A program made the position numbers and the translations under genes. Shown in pieces: positions 48,401 to 58,455 of a DNA stretch of 64,000 nt. The number at the start of each line of letters is the position of its first letter. Position 1 is the stretch's first letter. The notes beneath the pieces were generated by a model. That model had not been told where the DNA came from. It was given only the letters and a program-made list of their open reading frames with translations, and did no database searches. The stretch is from Nitratireductor soli. GTDB taxonomy: Bacteria; Pseudomonadota; Alphaproteobacteria; Rhizobiales; Rhizobiaceae. Location: NCBI RefSeq assembly GCF_001050155.1, contig NZ_LFVY01000018.1:57356-121355 (forward strand), written 5' to 3'.

Positions 48401-48843
48401 CCGCACAGGATTTTTTCGTCGTCAACGAACCGCGCCTGCGTTCGCTGGTGGCTGCGAGCGAAACCAATGATCGCACAGGCGCGGTCGATGCCACCCGTGT
48501 GCGCTTCGACCGCGGATTCGCCAACATCCGCAAGGGGCAGGGCAGTCTGGAACTGCAGGATGGCGTGTTGCGCGGACCCTTGATCGGCACGACGTTTCAG
48601 GGGGTCCTGTTCGATGCGCAGGACAACATCGCCATCACCGGCACCTTCATGCCGCTGTACGGGCTGAACCGCATTTTTGGCGAGATTCCGCTGTTCGGCG
48701 GCATTTTGGGCAATGGACGCGACCGGGGCCTGATCGGCATCACCTACCGCCTGTTCGGCAAGCTGGAGAAGCCTGAACTCCAGGTCAATCCGATCTCGGC
48801 CATCGCGCCGGGCATTTTCCGGCAGATTTTCGAGTTCCGTTGA
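45481..48843 (+). CDS. Large AsmA/YhdP-like envelope protein (DUF3971 type)
   Basis: About 1120 residues. One transmembrane helix (about residues 45-70: AIIVGLGTLIIVLAVAVQFIG) is followed by more than 1000 residues of regular beta-strand pattern, as in AsmA-like lipid-transfer proteins of the YhdP/TamB group. C-terminal motifs: RFIDFYANMEGGQMRIAL, LVAASETNDRTG, GFANIRKGQGSLELQDGVLRG and GILGNGRDRGLIGITYRLFGKLEKPELQVNPISAIAPGIFR. It probably transports phospholipid across the periplasm. The start is uncertain: GTG 45481 keeps a basic, conserved-looking N-terminus; ATG 45580 is the first ATG. Confidence 0.85.
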   Translation: MDQQGANHRKVRFRRGDIAALETFPSSKGRAHNMLRRSVYLRWCRRAMAIIVGLGTLIIVLAVAVQFIGAGAIGQERLRAEAQRALTALAGFDVSTEMDDLRLVLSDRSLVALEVSGLHLSRAETGQALIDAETLRFGFKLLPLLRGRVEIGSAEIAGARVQMANLTGANPDEAGAALWSRTIAPSAIREQVFDGLRKAYRLSERTGTRYLTLRDVELVADASSRRTARIDMRASLAPAGKLEFDGNVAVDGRTVSLSGQALRPVKDGPIRSFSMEIGLPQSGMLETLTGTEPDRVAGKRRLGALNVSLAGEESRVGLGQLTLQMRFEDASVDLGEDGILSASGRVEADIAANEDVIAIRQANLAMGRSAFAFTGRVAPLDDAQGYRFDLVSRDASVAPQDSPEAPVPFAARVEGRIEPDAGRIVADAIRIVTASGQISASAAATLEAGKSPGLSLAVYASGLPTNEVKQFWPWFAAPGARNWVLSNLFGGRVEEGNLRLRVPPGRLGDGHPLNNEEVSGEFSVADARFDVAGRIPPVRDAIGTIRFQGSDVDISIASGTVFMPSGRSVAAQDGTLTIRNAHLRPRIGKLEIDVEGEAPGVVELASYEPIDASHIIDLTPDDVSGQVTGHVAADIPLSDGIPRDTLRWRVALDYDDLTITKPVNGQAVSNAKGRLVIEPTHAEITATASLNGIPAELRVVEPLGGSSEPRVRDIVMTLGDKARQRVLPGLNDILSGPTKVDYSVLDDGRKKIAVKLDAAKLMLPWLNWSKGSGIPATASFILEEKEDELTLTDFVLKGESFAAQGALTIRKGELASARFEKARLNRGDDFSVTIERSGNGYAIAVRGAALDARSVLKRYLDTSKVAAGGGGADTTAITLDARLTSLSGFDGETLRDVSLRYSGDGRQTGRLEAKATTRGGGDLTLTRDSNGIAARSSDAGAVMRFIDFYANMEGGQMRIALQEGGSGVLAGTVAAQDFFVVNEPRLRSLVAASETNDRTGAVDATRVRFDRGFANIRKGQGSLELQDGVLRGPLIGTTFQGVLFDAQDNIAITGTFMPLYGLNRIFGEIPLFGGILGNGRDRGLIGITYRLFGKLEKPELQVNPISAIAPGIFRQIFEFR

Positions 48844-48859
48844 GCGCTGTTGCTTAGCA

Positions 48860-49083
48860 CTACAGTTGCGATTTGGAGTCGCGCTCCTTCGCGCCCCCCT
48901 CTGCCCTGCCGGGCATCTCCCCCACGAGGGGGGAGATTATCTCTTCGTCGATGTTTCGCCTGATTTTCGAGGTCGAAGATTGGTGAAACCGGCCATGACA
49001 GCCAATCTCCCCACCCGTGGGGGAGATGCCCGGCAGGGCAGAGGGGGGCGCGAAGGAAAGCCGCGGTAAATCGCAACTGTAGA
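48860..49083. repeat. Large inverted repeat between convergent genes
   Basis: Left arm 48860-48938 and right arm 49004-49083 are near-complementary over about 79 bases with a few mismatches and indels. Landmarks are CTACAGTTGCGATTT at one end and AAATCGCAACTGTAG at the other, with GCCCTGCCGGGCATCTCCC inside the left arm. The 65-base centre is unrelated. It ends two bases before the tyrS stop and starts 17 bases after the AsmA-like stop, so it may act as a terminator for both. The short frames it contains are not genes. Confidence 0.92.
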
Positions 49084-49084
49084 A

Positions 49085-50341
49085 TTAGGACGGTCTGATC
49101 AGAACGTGCTTCTTTTTGCCCACTGAAAGCTTCAAGCTTTTCCCGCCGATCAATTTCCCATAATCCACCAGCAGTCGGTCATTCGCAACGACTTGGTCAT
49201 TCAGTCGAACCGCGCCATTGTTCACGTGTCGTCGTGCTTCGCTGTTTGAAGACGCCAGATTGGCGCGAACCAACAACGCGAGTAGTCCGACGCCCGCATC
49301 GAGCTCTTCTTTTCCAATGTTAAGCGTTGGAAGATTCTCGGCAAACGCCCCTTCCTCGAAGGTCTTGCGCGCCGTCTCTGCTGCTTCGTCGGCAGCGGCG
49401 CGACCGTGCAGCATCGCCGTTACCTCGGTCGCCAGGATCTTCTTGGCGTCATTCAGCTCGGCGCCCTGAAGCGCGCCGAGACGGGCGATCTCGTCGAGCG
49501 GCAGCACCGTGTAGAGTTTGAGAAAGCGCTCGACATCGGCATCCTCGGTGTTGCGCCAGTACTGCCAGAAATCATAGGCGCCGAGCAGGTCCGGGTTGAG
49601 CCAGACCGCACCCTCGGCGCTCTTGCCCATCTTGGCGCCCGACGATGTGGTCAGCAGCGGCGAGGTGAGGGCGAAGAGCTGCGGCGTTCCCATGCGGTGG
49701 CCGAGATCGATGCCGTTGATGATGTTGCCCCACTGGTCGGAGCCGCCCATCTGCAGGCGGCAGCCATAGCGCTTGCTCAACTCGACATAGTCGTAGGCCT
49801 GCAGGATCATGTAGTTGAATTCGAGGAAGGACAGCGATTGCTCGCGGTCGAGCCTGAGCTTCACCGAATCGAAGGACAGCATGCGGTTGACCGAGAAATG
49901 CCGGCCGACGTCACGCAGGAACTCGACATAGTTGATGCCCAGCAGCCAGTCGGCATTGTCGACCATCAACGCGCCCTTCGGCCCTTCGCCGAAGGTCAGG
50001 TAGTTGGCGAACACCCTTTTGATGCCGGCGATGTTGTCGGCAATCGTTTCCGGCGTCATCAGCTTGCGCGCCTCGTCCTTGAAGGACGGGTCGCCGATCA
50101 TGCCGGTGCCGCCGCCCATCAGGGCGATCGGCCGGTGGCCGGTCTGCTGCATCCAGTGCAGCATCATGATCTGGATCAGGCCGCCGGCATGCAGGCTGGG
50201 TGCCGTCGGATCGAAGCCGATATAGGCCGTGACCGTCTCGTTCCGGAACAGTTCATCGAGACCTGTGTCATCGGAGGTCTGGTGGATGAAGCCGCGCTCG
50301 CTCAGCGTGCGCAGGAAATCGGATTTGAAGGCGGTCATCAT
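49085..50341 (-). CDS. tyrS: Tyrosyl-tRNA synthetase
   Basis: 418 residues, class [22 protein letters not shown] holds the HIGH-like HAGG motif; [25 protein letters not shown] [24 protein letters not shown] and the KMSKS-like [13 protein letters not shown] follow; the C-terminal S4 RNA-binding part is [23 protein letters not shown] 50341 (next codon also ATG) begins the conserved region. The hydrolase gene is upstream on the same strand, separated by 70 bases. tRNA-Tyr is encoded at 62964. Confidence 0.97.
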   Translation of the reverse strand: MMTAFKSDFLRTLSERGFIHQTSDDTGLDELFRNETVTAYIGFDPTAPSLHAGGLIQIMMLHWMQQTGHRPIALMGGGTGMIGDPSFKDEARKLMTPETIADNIAGIKRVFANYLTFGEGPKGALMVDNADWLLGINYVEFLRDVGRHFSVNRMLSFDSVKLRLDREQSLSFLEFNYMILQAYDYVELSKRYGCRLQMGGSDQWGNIINGIDLGHRMGTPQLFALTSPLLTTSSGAKMGKSAEGAVWLNPDLLGAYDFWQYWRNTEDADVERFLKLYTVLPLDEIARLGALQGAELNDAKKILATEVTAMLHGRAAADEAAETARKTFEEGAFAENLPTLNIGKEELDAGVGLLALLVRANLASSNSEARRHVNNGAVRLNDQVVANDRLLVDYGKLIGGKSLKLSVGKKKHVLIRPS

Positions 50342-50411
50342 CGTTGCAAGCTCTGTTGGAGGATTTGCGGAGCCACGCAGGTGGCGCGTGCTCCGCACAG
50401 CCAGGCAATGT

Positions 50412-51086
50412 TTATCGCAGGCGTTTTGGGCGGGGTTCGGCAAGCTCGCCGTTCAGGCGGCGATCGAGATAGTCCGAACATTCCTCGAGCAGGAGTTCCT
50501 CGCTGGCCGTGTAGAAATGGTTGACGCCCGGCAGGGTCTTCTGGGTGATCGTGATGCCCTTCTGCGACTGCAGTTTGTCGACCAGTCCCTGGACGTCGTT
50601 CGGCGGTGCGACCTTGTCGGCGTCGCCATGGATGATCAGGCCCGAGGACGGGCAGGGGGCCAGGAACGAGAAATCATACAGATTGGGCTGCGGCGAAATC
50701 GACATGAACCCCTCGATCTCGGGCCGGCGCATCAAGAGCTGCATGCCGATCCAGGCGCCGAACGAGTAGCCGGCAACCCAGCAGTTCTTCGAATCGGGAT
50801 GCAGGGTCTGCACCCAGTCGAGCGCCGCTGCGGCGTCGGAAAGCTCGCCCGTGCCATGGTCGAACGCGCCCTGGCTGCGGCCGATGCCGCGGAAATTGAA
50901 ACGCAATGTGGTGAAGCTGCGCTTCTGGAACATGTAGAAAAGATCGTAGACGATCTTGTTGTTCATCGTGCCGCCGAATTGCGGATGTGGATGCAGGATG
51001 AGCGCGATCGGGGCGTTTTTTTCCGTGGACGGCTGATAGCGGCCTTCCAGGCGACCGGCTGGGCCGGTAAAAATAACCTCGGGCAT
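50412..51086 (-). CDS. Alpha/beta hydrolase, dienelactone-hydrolase-like
   Basis: 224 residues. [16 protein letters not shown] is the family signature with the oxyanion HPHP turn; [12 protein letters not shown] the strand-4 turn; GYSFGAWIG the nucleophile elbow; [11 protein letters not shown] the acid; and VNHFYTASE the catalytic histidine. Proteins like this are annotated as alpha/beta hydrolases (former DUFs) and their substrates are unknown. It is upstream of tyrS and divergent from the suf operon. ATG 51086 is clear. Confidence 0.9.
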   Translation of the reverse strand: MPEVIFTGPAGRLEGRYQPSTEKNAPIALILHPHPQFGGTMNNKIVYDLFYMFQKRSFTTLRFNFRGIGRSQGAFDHGTGELSDAAAALDWVQTLHPDSKNCWVAGYSFGAWIGMQLLMRRPEIEGFMSISPQPNLYDFSFLAPCPSSGLIIHGDADKVAPPNDVQGLVDKLQSQKGITITQKTLPGVNHFYTASEELLLEECSDYLDRRLNGELAEPRPKRLR

Positions 51087-51348
51087 GGGTACTCCAGATT
51101 GGGCGCCGCACCGGTTCGGGTTCCAAGGGATCCTCGTTCCTTGACCCTTGACGCGACGCCGACGCCTCCATAGAAGCTAGTTTAGAATTGTTCAAAAATG
51201 GCGGCCAAGCGAATTTGACCGCCATGTCGGCAAGCCGGGTAAATAGGACGGCTCGCCCCGAAGATTCAAGGAAATTACGTCGCAACGACCGAGTTTGGCC
51301 GTAAACGATCAAAGCACTGACACGAATCTCGAGGTCGACCGCAAAGGC
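51087..51348. other. Divergent control region of the suf operon
   Basis: 262 bases between the hydrolase and sufS2 starts. It holds the ICE-like element. I found no convincing RirA-type TGA-N9-TCA box or Fur-like box. Confidence 0.6.
51181..51197. promoter_or_regulatory. Candidate Irr iron-control element (ICE) before the suf operon
   Basis: TTTAGAATTGTTCAAAA matches the palindromic ICE motif (TTTAGAA-N3-TTCTAAA) at all but one base of the arms. In Hyphomicrobiales, Irr binds this motif to adjust iron genes, including suf operons. It lies 152 bases before the first suf gene and 95 bases before the divergent hydrolase start. Confidence 0.6.
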
Positions 51349-52512
51349 ATGGCAGCAAACCGCGCATATCTCGACTACAACGCCAGCGCCCCGCTGACCG
51401 ACAGCGCGCGCGCGGCGATGATCGATGCGCTGACGGTGGCGGCCAATCCATCCTCCGTCCACACGGAGGGCCGCGCGGCGAAGCGTATGCTCGAAGAGGC
51501 GCGGGCAGATGTGGCGGCGCTGGTCAACGGCCGGGCCGAGCATGTCGTCTTCACCTCAGGCGCCACGGAAGCGGCGACCATGCTTTTGACGCCCGACTGG
51601 ACGATGGGCCGCGCGCCTCTGCGCTTCTCGCGGCTTTACGTCAGCGCTGCCGATCATCCCTGCATCCTGAAGGGCGGCCGGTTCGCCGCCGATCATGTCA
51701 GCCAGATCGCCGTCACGGTGGATGGTCTGGTCGACCTCGACGACCTGGCAGCAAGGCTTGCCATGCACGACCGTGCAGCCGGCCTGCCGCTTGTCGCCAT
51801 GCATCTGGTCAACAACGAGACCGGCGTGATCCAGCCGGCCGCCGAGATCGGCCGCATAGCCAAACAGGCGGGCGCCGTCACCGTGTTTGACGCGGTGCAG
51901 GCGGCTGGACGAATTCCCCTCGATATTTCAGATGGTTACGCTGATTATCTTATTCTCTCTTCGCACAAGATGGGCGGCCCGAAGGGCGCCGGTGCGGTGG
52001 TGAGCGCGGCCGATCTGATGATGCCGGCGCCGCTCGTGACTGGCGGCGGGCAGGAAAAGGGACACCGGGCCGGCACCGAGAACCTGCCGGCGATGGCCGG
52101 CTTCGGCGCAGCAGCGCGTGAGGCGCTGGCCAATCTTGACCGCATGCCGCAAATCGCGGCGGCGCGCGACCGGATCGAGGATCTGGTGCGGACGCATGTC
52201 CACGACGTCGCCGTTCATGGCGCCGGCGCGCCGCGTGTCGCCAATACGAGTTTTTTCTCCATACCGGGCATGAAGGCGGAGACGGTGCAGATCGCCTTCG
52301 ACCTGGCCGGCGTCGCGTTGTCGGCGGGCTCGGCCTGCTCGTCGGGCCGCGTCGGTCCGAGCCACGTGCTGCAGGCAATGGGTTTTGGCGGTCAGGCCAG
52401 CGCCGTGCGCGTGTCCATCGGACATGGCTCCAAGGCGGCGGAGATCGATCTTTTCATGGCAGCCCTGGCTGGAATAGCCAAGCGCCGCAAAAGCAATGCG
52501 GAGGCTGCCTGA
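51349..52512 (+). CDS. sufS2: Cysteine desulfurase, NifS/IscS type (SufS2)
   Basis: 387 residues, PLP-dependent. YLDYNASAPL at the start, FTSGATEAATM for PLP binding, LVNNETGVIQP, DAVQAAGRIP, then the PLP lysine in LSSHKMGGPKGAG, and the reactive cysteine loop SAGSACSSGRVGPSHVL. This is class I (NifS/IscS-like) and differs from the class II SufS at 56298. It supplies persulfide sulfur for Fe-S clusters. Being first in the suf operon matches the sufS2-BCD-S1-T-A order known in Agrobacterium and relatives. ATG 51349 has AAAGG close upstream. Confidence 0.92.
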   Translation: MAANRAYLDYNASAPLTDSARAAMIDALTVAANPSSVHTEGRAAKRMLEEARADVAALVNGRAEHVVFTSGATEAATMLLTPDWTMGRAPLRFSRLYVSAADHPCILKGGRFAADHVSQIAVTVDGLVDLDDLAARLAMHDRAAGLPLVAMHLVNNETGVIQPAAEIGRIAKQAGAVTVFDAVQAAGRIPLDISDGYADYLILSSHKMGGPKGAGAVVSAADLMMPAPLVTGGGQEKGHRAGTENLPAMAGFGAAAREALANLDRMPQIAAARDRIEDLVRTHVHDVAVHGAGAPRVANTSFFSIPGMKAETVQIAFDLAGVALSAGSACSSGRVGPSHVLQAMGFGGQASAVRVSIGHGSKAAEIDLFMAALAGIAKRRKSNAEAA

Positions 52513-52564
52513 GGTGGCCCAGCATATGAGACGAAACTGTTGCAAGGAAAACTGGAGATAAGCA

Positions 52565-52581
52565 CACATATTTTATATGTG
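52565..52581. promoter_or_regulatory. Palindrome in the gap before sufB
   Basis: CACATAT-TTT-ATATGTG is a perfect 7-base inverted repeat, 116 bases upstream of sufB in the 184-base gap after sufS2. It has the size of a regulator operator, but no known iron or Fe-S operator consensus fits. Confidence 0.35.
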
Positions 52582-52696
52582 ACCGGTGAAACCACTGCTC
52601 CAGGGCACTATATGAGGGGCAGCCGAGAGGCGAAACCACGGTGTGCCGGATTTGAAGACGGTCGGGCCTTGACCCCGGCATGGATGGAGAACGCAT

Positions 52697-54220
<1,524 letters not shown>

Positions 54221-54246
54221 GCCGGCGCAATTGTTTGGAAGAAATC

Positions 54247-55002
54247 ATGCTTGAGATCAAAAACCTGCACGCACGCATCGCCGAGGACGGCACCGAGATC
54301 ATTCGCGGCCTGAATCTGACCGTCAAAGCCGGCGAAGTGGCCGCCATCATGGGGCCGAACGGTTCGGGAAAATCGACGCTGTCTTATATCCTGGCTGGCC
54401 GCAGCGACTACGAGGTCACCGAGGGCGAGATCCTCTACAATGGCCAATCCATCCTCGAGATGGACCCGGCCGAGCGCGCCAGCGCCGGCATCTTCCTCGC
54501 CTTCCAGTATCCGATGGAGATACCGGGGGTGGCGACGATGGAATTCCTGAAGACGGCGATGAACGCCCAGCGCCGGGCGCGTGGCGAGGACGAACTGAAG
54601 ATTCCCGACTTGCTGAAGCGCGTCCGCGCCGCGGCCGACGAACTGAGCATGGACATGGGCATGCTGAAGCGGCCGTTGAATGTCGGTTTCTCCGGCGGTG
54701 AGAAGAAGCGTGCCGAGATCCTGCAGATGAAGCTGCTCGAGCCCAAACTGTGTGTTCTCGACGAGACGGATTCCGGCCTCGACATCGACGCGCTGAAGAT
54801 CGTCGCCGACGGGGTCAATGCGCTGCGCTCGCCCGACCGGGCCATGGTGGTCATCACCCATTACCAGCGCCTGCTGGAATACATCGTTCCCGACACGGTG
54901 CATGTGCTTTATCGCGGCCAGGTGATCAAGTCGGGCGAGAAGGATCTGGCGCTCGAACTCGAGAAAAACGGCTATGCCGGCATCATCGGCGAAGCGGCGT
55001 GA
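54247..55002 (+). CDS. sufC: Fe-S cluster assembly ATPase SufC
   Basis: 251 residues, ABC-type ATPase. Walker A GPNGSGKST, Q-loop near FQYPMEIPG, signature SGGEKKRAEI, Walker B CVLDETDSGLD, H-loop ITHYQRL. It drives conformational change in SufBD. ATG 54247 is preferred to an upstream TTG. sufD follows ten bases later. Confidence 0.97.
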   Translation: MLEIKNLHARIAEDGTEIIRGLNLTVKAGEVAAIMGPNGSGKSTLSYILAGRSDYEVTEGEILYNGQSILEMDPAERASAGIFLAFQYPMEIPGVATMEFLKTAMNAQRRARGEDELKIPDLLKRVRAAADELSMDMGMLKRPLNVGFSGGEKKRAEILQMKLLEPKLCVLDETDSGLDIDALKIVADGVNALRSPDRAMVVITHYQRLLEYIVPDTVHVLYRGQVIKSGEKDLALELEKNGYAGIIGEAA

Positions 55003-55012
55003 GGTGCCAGCG

Positions 55013-56281
55013 ATGAACGTTCATGCACAGACCACACTGACGCCGGCGGAATCATCGCTGATCGACGGCTTCGCCGGGCGCATTGCCGATTTACCGGGCG
55101 ATGCCGATGTGACGGTGCGGCGCGACAACGCGTTGGAATTGTTGAAGGCCGGACTGCCGACGCGCCGCGTCGAGGCCTGGCACTATACGGATCTGCGCCG
55201 CCTTCTCTCGGCCGTTCCGGCTTTCAAGCCGGTTTCCAAGGCCGTGGCCGTGTCGCCGCTGATCGATCACGCGGTGCTTCTGCCGGTGCTGGATGGCGTT
55301 GCGTCGAACCGCGACGCACGCCTGCCGGATGTCGCCGTGTCGACCATCGCCGACCGGCTGATCGACGGCGATATGTCCGAGCGGCTGGAGGCGGCCGACC
55401 TGCATGATACGGTGGCGGCCGTCAACGCCGCTTTCGTTTCCGACGGCTATTGGCTGGAGATCGCCGAGGGCGCTTCGCTCGAGAAGGCGATCGAATTGCA
55501 GAACGTGCATGCCGGCGGCCAGGCGCATAGCCGTTTCGTCGTCAAGGCGGGCGCGGGCTCCAAGGCGACCATCGTCGAGCGGCAGACGGGAACCGACGAG
55601 GCGCTGGTGTCGTCGATCAGCCATCTGGAGGTCGGCGACGATGCGCAGATGCTGTGGATCGTCCTGCAGGAACAGCCGGACATGGTGTCCTATCTCGGCC
55701 AGTTCACCGCCAGCCTCGGCAAGAACGCCAAGCTCACCCTGTTCGTCATGAACAGCGGCGGCAAGCTGGTGCGACAGGAAATCAAGGTCACGGCGGCAGG
55801 CCAGGGCTCCGAGTTCCGCCTGCGCGGGATCAATCTGCTGGCCGGCGAGACCCATTGCGACGTGACCATGGTGCTCGATCACCTGGCGCCCGACACCTAT
55901 TCGACCGAGACCCTGCGCAATGTGGTGACCGGTCGGGCCAACGGCGTCTTCCAGGGGCAGATCCGCGTGGCGCGCGATGCACAGAAAACCGACGCCAAGA
56001 TGGCCTGCAACACGCTGCTCCTGTCGGATGAAGGCGGTTTTTCGGCCAAGCCGGAGCTGGAAATCTTCGCCGACGACGTGGCCTGTGGCCATGGCGCGAC
56101 GGTGACCGAGATCGCGGCCGACCATCTGTTCTACCTGATGGCGCGCGGCATCGACGAGAAGACGGCGCGCGGCTTGCTCGTGAAGGCGTTCGTGGCCGAG
56201 GTGATCGAGGAACTCGACGAGGAGGCGGTCGTCGAGGCCCTGGAAACCAGGCTTGACGCATGGTTCGCCGAACACGGCTGA
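55013..56281 (+). CDS. sufD: Fe-S cluster assembly protein SufD
   Basis: 422 residues, the SufB-like partner subunit. TRRVEAWHYTDLRRLLS near residue 50, a right-handed beta-helix core, then a SufBD-type C-terminus (DDVACGHGATVTEIAADHLFYLMARGIDEKTARGLLVKAF). ATG 55013 has GAGGTG eight bases upstream. sufS starts 16 bases after its stop. Confidence 0.96.
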   Translation: MNVHAQTTLTPAESSLIDGFAGRIADLPGDADVTVRRDNALELLKAGLPTRRVEAWHYTDLRRLLSAVPAFKPVSKAVAVSPLIDHAVLLPVLDGVASNRDARLPDVAVSTIADRLIDGDMSERLEAADLHDTVAAVNAAFVSDGYWLEIAEGASLEKAIELQNVHAGGQAHSRFVVKAGAGSKATIVERQTGTDEALVSSISHLEVGDDAQMLWIVLQEQPDMVSYLGQFTASLGKNAKLTLFVMNSGGKLVRQEIKVTAAGQGSEFRLRGINLLAGETHCDVTMVLDHLAPDTYSTETLRNVVTGRANGVFQGQIRVARDAQKTDAKMACNTLLLSDEGGFSAKPELEIFADDVACGHGATVTEIAADHLFYLMARGIDEKTARGLLVKAFVAEVIEELDEEAVVEALETRLDAWFAEHG

Positions 56282-56297
56282 CGGGCGGCTGCAGCGG

Positions 56298-57563
56298 ATG
56301 GTGAAACGGGAAGGTCAGACAGTGGACCAGAAGGTCGAGAACAGCAGCTACGACGTCGAGGCGATCCGCCGCGACTTCCCAATTCTCGCGCGCGAGGTTT
56401 ATGGAAAGCCGCTGGTCTATCTCGACAACGGCGCCTCGGCGCAGAAGCCGCAGGCCGTCATCGATGCGGTGACGCATGCCTATTCGCACGAATACGCCAA
56501 TGTGCATCGCGGCCTGCATTTCCTGTCCAACGCGGCGACCGACGCCTATGAGAAGGCGCGCGAGACGGTGCGGCGCTTCCTCAACGCTTCGAGCATCGAC
56601 GAGATCGTCTTCACCAAATCGGCGACCGAGGCGATCAACACGGTCGCCTATGGCCACGCCATGCCGCGGATCGGCGAGGGCGACGAGATTGCCCTGTCGA
56701 TCATGGAGCATCACTCCAACATCGTCCCATGGCATTTCCTGCGTGAGCGCCAGGGCGCCAGGCTTGTCTGGATTCCCATCGATGAAGAGGGCGCGCTCAG
56801 CGTCGAGGCGTTCGAAAAGACGCTGACCGACCGCACACGGCTGGTGGCGATCACCCATATGTCGAATGTGCTGGGCACCATTACACCGCTCAAGGAAATC
56901 ATCCGCATCGCCCATGAGCGCGGCATACCCGTGCTGGTCGATGGCAGCCAGGGCGCGGTGCACCTGCCGGTCGACGTGCAGGCGCTCGATTGCGATTTCT
57001 ACGTGTGCACGGGACACAAGCTGTACGGGCCGTCCGGCATCGGCGTGCTCTATGGCAAGAAGGAACGGCTGGCGGCCATGCGGCCCTTCCAAGGCGGTGG
57101 AGAGATGATCGAGGACGTGACGCTCGACACCGTCACGTACAACGAACCGCCGCACCGTTTCGAGGCCGGCACGCCGCCGATCGTTCAGGCGATCGGCCTG
57201 GGGGCGGCGCTGGAATACATGGAAGAGGTCGGCCGTGAGGCGATTGCTGCGCACGAGGCGGATCTGGCCAAATATGCCCATGAGCGGCTGGGCCGCATCA
57301 ACTCGCTGCGCATCTTCGGCAACGCGCCGGGCAAGGGATCGATCGTCTCGTTCGAATTGCAGGGCATTCACGCGCACGACGTGTCGATGGTGATCGACCG
57401 CGCCGGCGTCGCCGTGCGCGCCGGCACCCACTGCGCGCAGCCGCTATTGAAACATTTCGGCGTGACCTCGACATGCCGTGCCTCCTTCGCCATGTATAAC
57501 ACACGGGCCGAGGTGGACGCCTTGGCCGTCGCGCTTGAAAAAGCGCGGACATTCTTCGGATGA
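56298..57563 (+). CDS. sufS: Cysteine desulfurase SufS (class II)
   Basis: 421 residues. VYLDNGASAQKPQAV begins the fold, FTKSATEAINTVAY binds PLP, ISHMSNV-like VAITHMSNVLGTITP and VDGSQGAVHLPVD follow, the Schiff-base lysine is in TGHKLYGPSGIGVLYG, and the catalytic cysteine is in RAGTHCAQPLL. Class II enzymes normally depend on a SufE or SufU acceptor; none is in this operon. sufT overlaps its stop by four bases. ATG 56298 is the first conserved start. Confidence 0.95.
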   Translation: MVKREGQTVDQKVENSSYDVEAIRRDFPILAREVYGKPLVYLDNGASAQKPQAVIDAVTHAYSHEYANVHRGLHFLSNAATDAYEKARETVRRFLNASSIDEIVFTKSATEAINTVAYGHAMPRIGEGDEIALSIMEHHSNIVPWHFLRERQGARLVWIPIDEEGALSVEAFEKTLTDRTRLVAITHMSNVLGTITPLKEIIRIAHERGIPVLVDGSQGAVHLPVDVQALDCDFYVCTGHKLYGPSGIGVLYGKKERLAAMRPFQGGGEMIEDVTLDTVTYNEPPHRFEAGTPPIVQAIGLGAALEYMEEVGREAIAAHEADLAKYAHERLGRINSLRIFGNAPGKGSIVSFELQGIHAHDVSMVIDRAGVAVRAGTHCAQPLLKHFGVTSTCRASFAMYNTRAEVDALAVALEKARTFFG

Positions 57564-57964
57564 CAAAGATGAGCGATGCACCGCAGGACAACGCACCGGA
57601 AACGGCCTTGAAGCCAGGCGAAAGCGCCTTGCCCGCGTCGTCCATTCCTCAGGAGGAATTGGCGCGGCTCACCGACGACATCGTCGGCGCGCTGAAGACC
57701 GTCTACGACCCGGAAATCCCGGCCGATATCTATGAACTCGGCCTGATCTACAAGATCGACATCGAGGACGACCGTTCGGTCAAGATCGACATGACGCTGA
57801 CGGCGCCCGGCTGCCCGGTGGCCGGCGAAATGCCCGGCTGGGTGCAGAATGCGGTGAGCTCCGTCGATGGCGTCGGCGACGTGGAGGTCAGCATGGTTTT
57901 CGATCCGCCCTGGACGCCGGACCGCATGTCGGAAGAGGCGCAGGTGGCGGTCGGCTGGTACTGA
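57560..57964 (+). CDS. sufT: SufT (MIP18/DUF59 family Fe-S assembly factor)
   Basis: 134 residues. A variable N-terminus of about 35 residues precedes the MIP18 core: TVYDPEIPADIYELGLIYKIDIE, MTLTAPGCPVAGEMP and VSMVFDPPWTPDRMSEEAQ. The cysteine of APGCPVA, kept in the family, is there. It helps cluster maturation or delivery. The ATG overlaps the sufS stop (ATGA), implying coupling. Confidence 0.93.
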   Translation: MTKMSDAPQDNAPETALKPGESALPASSIPQEELARLTDDIVGALKTVYDPEIPADIYELGLIYKIDIEDDRSVKIDMTLTAPGCPVAGEMPGWVQNAVSSVDGVGDVEVSMVFDPPWTPDRMSEEAQVAVGWY

Positions 57965-58062
57965 GGCGTTTTTGCCGGCCCCTTGCAACGGCGGCGAATC
58001 TTGACCATCTTGGTAAGGAAACCCATCCGCGAGCCTTGCCCTCGCCGTGAATGGAGAGATGA

Positions 58063-58443
58063 ATGAGCCGATTTCAAGTGATGAGCATGACCGATGCCGC
58101 GGCTGACCGCGTGCGCGAGATCATGATGACGCGCGACGGCGCCAAGGGTGTGCGCGTCGGCATCAAGAAGGGCGGCTGCGCCGGGATGGAATACACGGTC
58201 GATCTGGTGACCGAGGCCAATCCGGCGGATGATCACATCGAGCATGCGGGCGCGCATGTCTATGTCGCGCCGGAGGCGGCCCTGTTCCTGCTCGGCACCC
58301 AGCTCGATTTCGAGGTGACGAAGCTGCGCACCGGCTTCACCTTCAACAATCCCAACCAGACCTCCGCCTGCGGCTGCGGCGAATCCATCGAACTCAAGCC
58401 GGCGGACCTCAAGAGCCTGGCGGAAGCGCGCGGCGCGGTCTGA
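58063..58443 (+). CDS. sufA: A-type Fe-S carrier protein SufA
   Basis: 126 residues. The three conserved cluster-binding cysteines are in VGIKKGGCAGMEY and near the end in SACGCGESI. It carries clusters from the SufBCD scaffold to target proteins. ATG 58063 has GGAGAG upstream. It lies about 98 bases after sufT, in the same direction, and is the last core suf gene. The TfoX-like gene starts 12 bases downstream. Confidence 0.95.
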   Translation: MSRFQVMSMTDAAADRVREIMMTRDGAKGVRVGIKKGGCAGMEYTVDLVTEANPADDHIEHAGAHVYVAPEAALFLLGTQLDFEVTKLRTGFTFNNPNQTSACGCGESIELKPADLKSLAEARGAV

Positions 58444-58455
58444 CGGGTTGCTGCG

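Noticed and set aside
48866..49069. 67-codon + strand frame inside the large inverted repeat.
   Set aside because: Composition follows the repeat arms; it has no Shine-Dalgarno and no recognisable domain.
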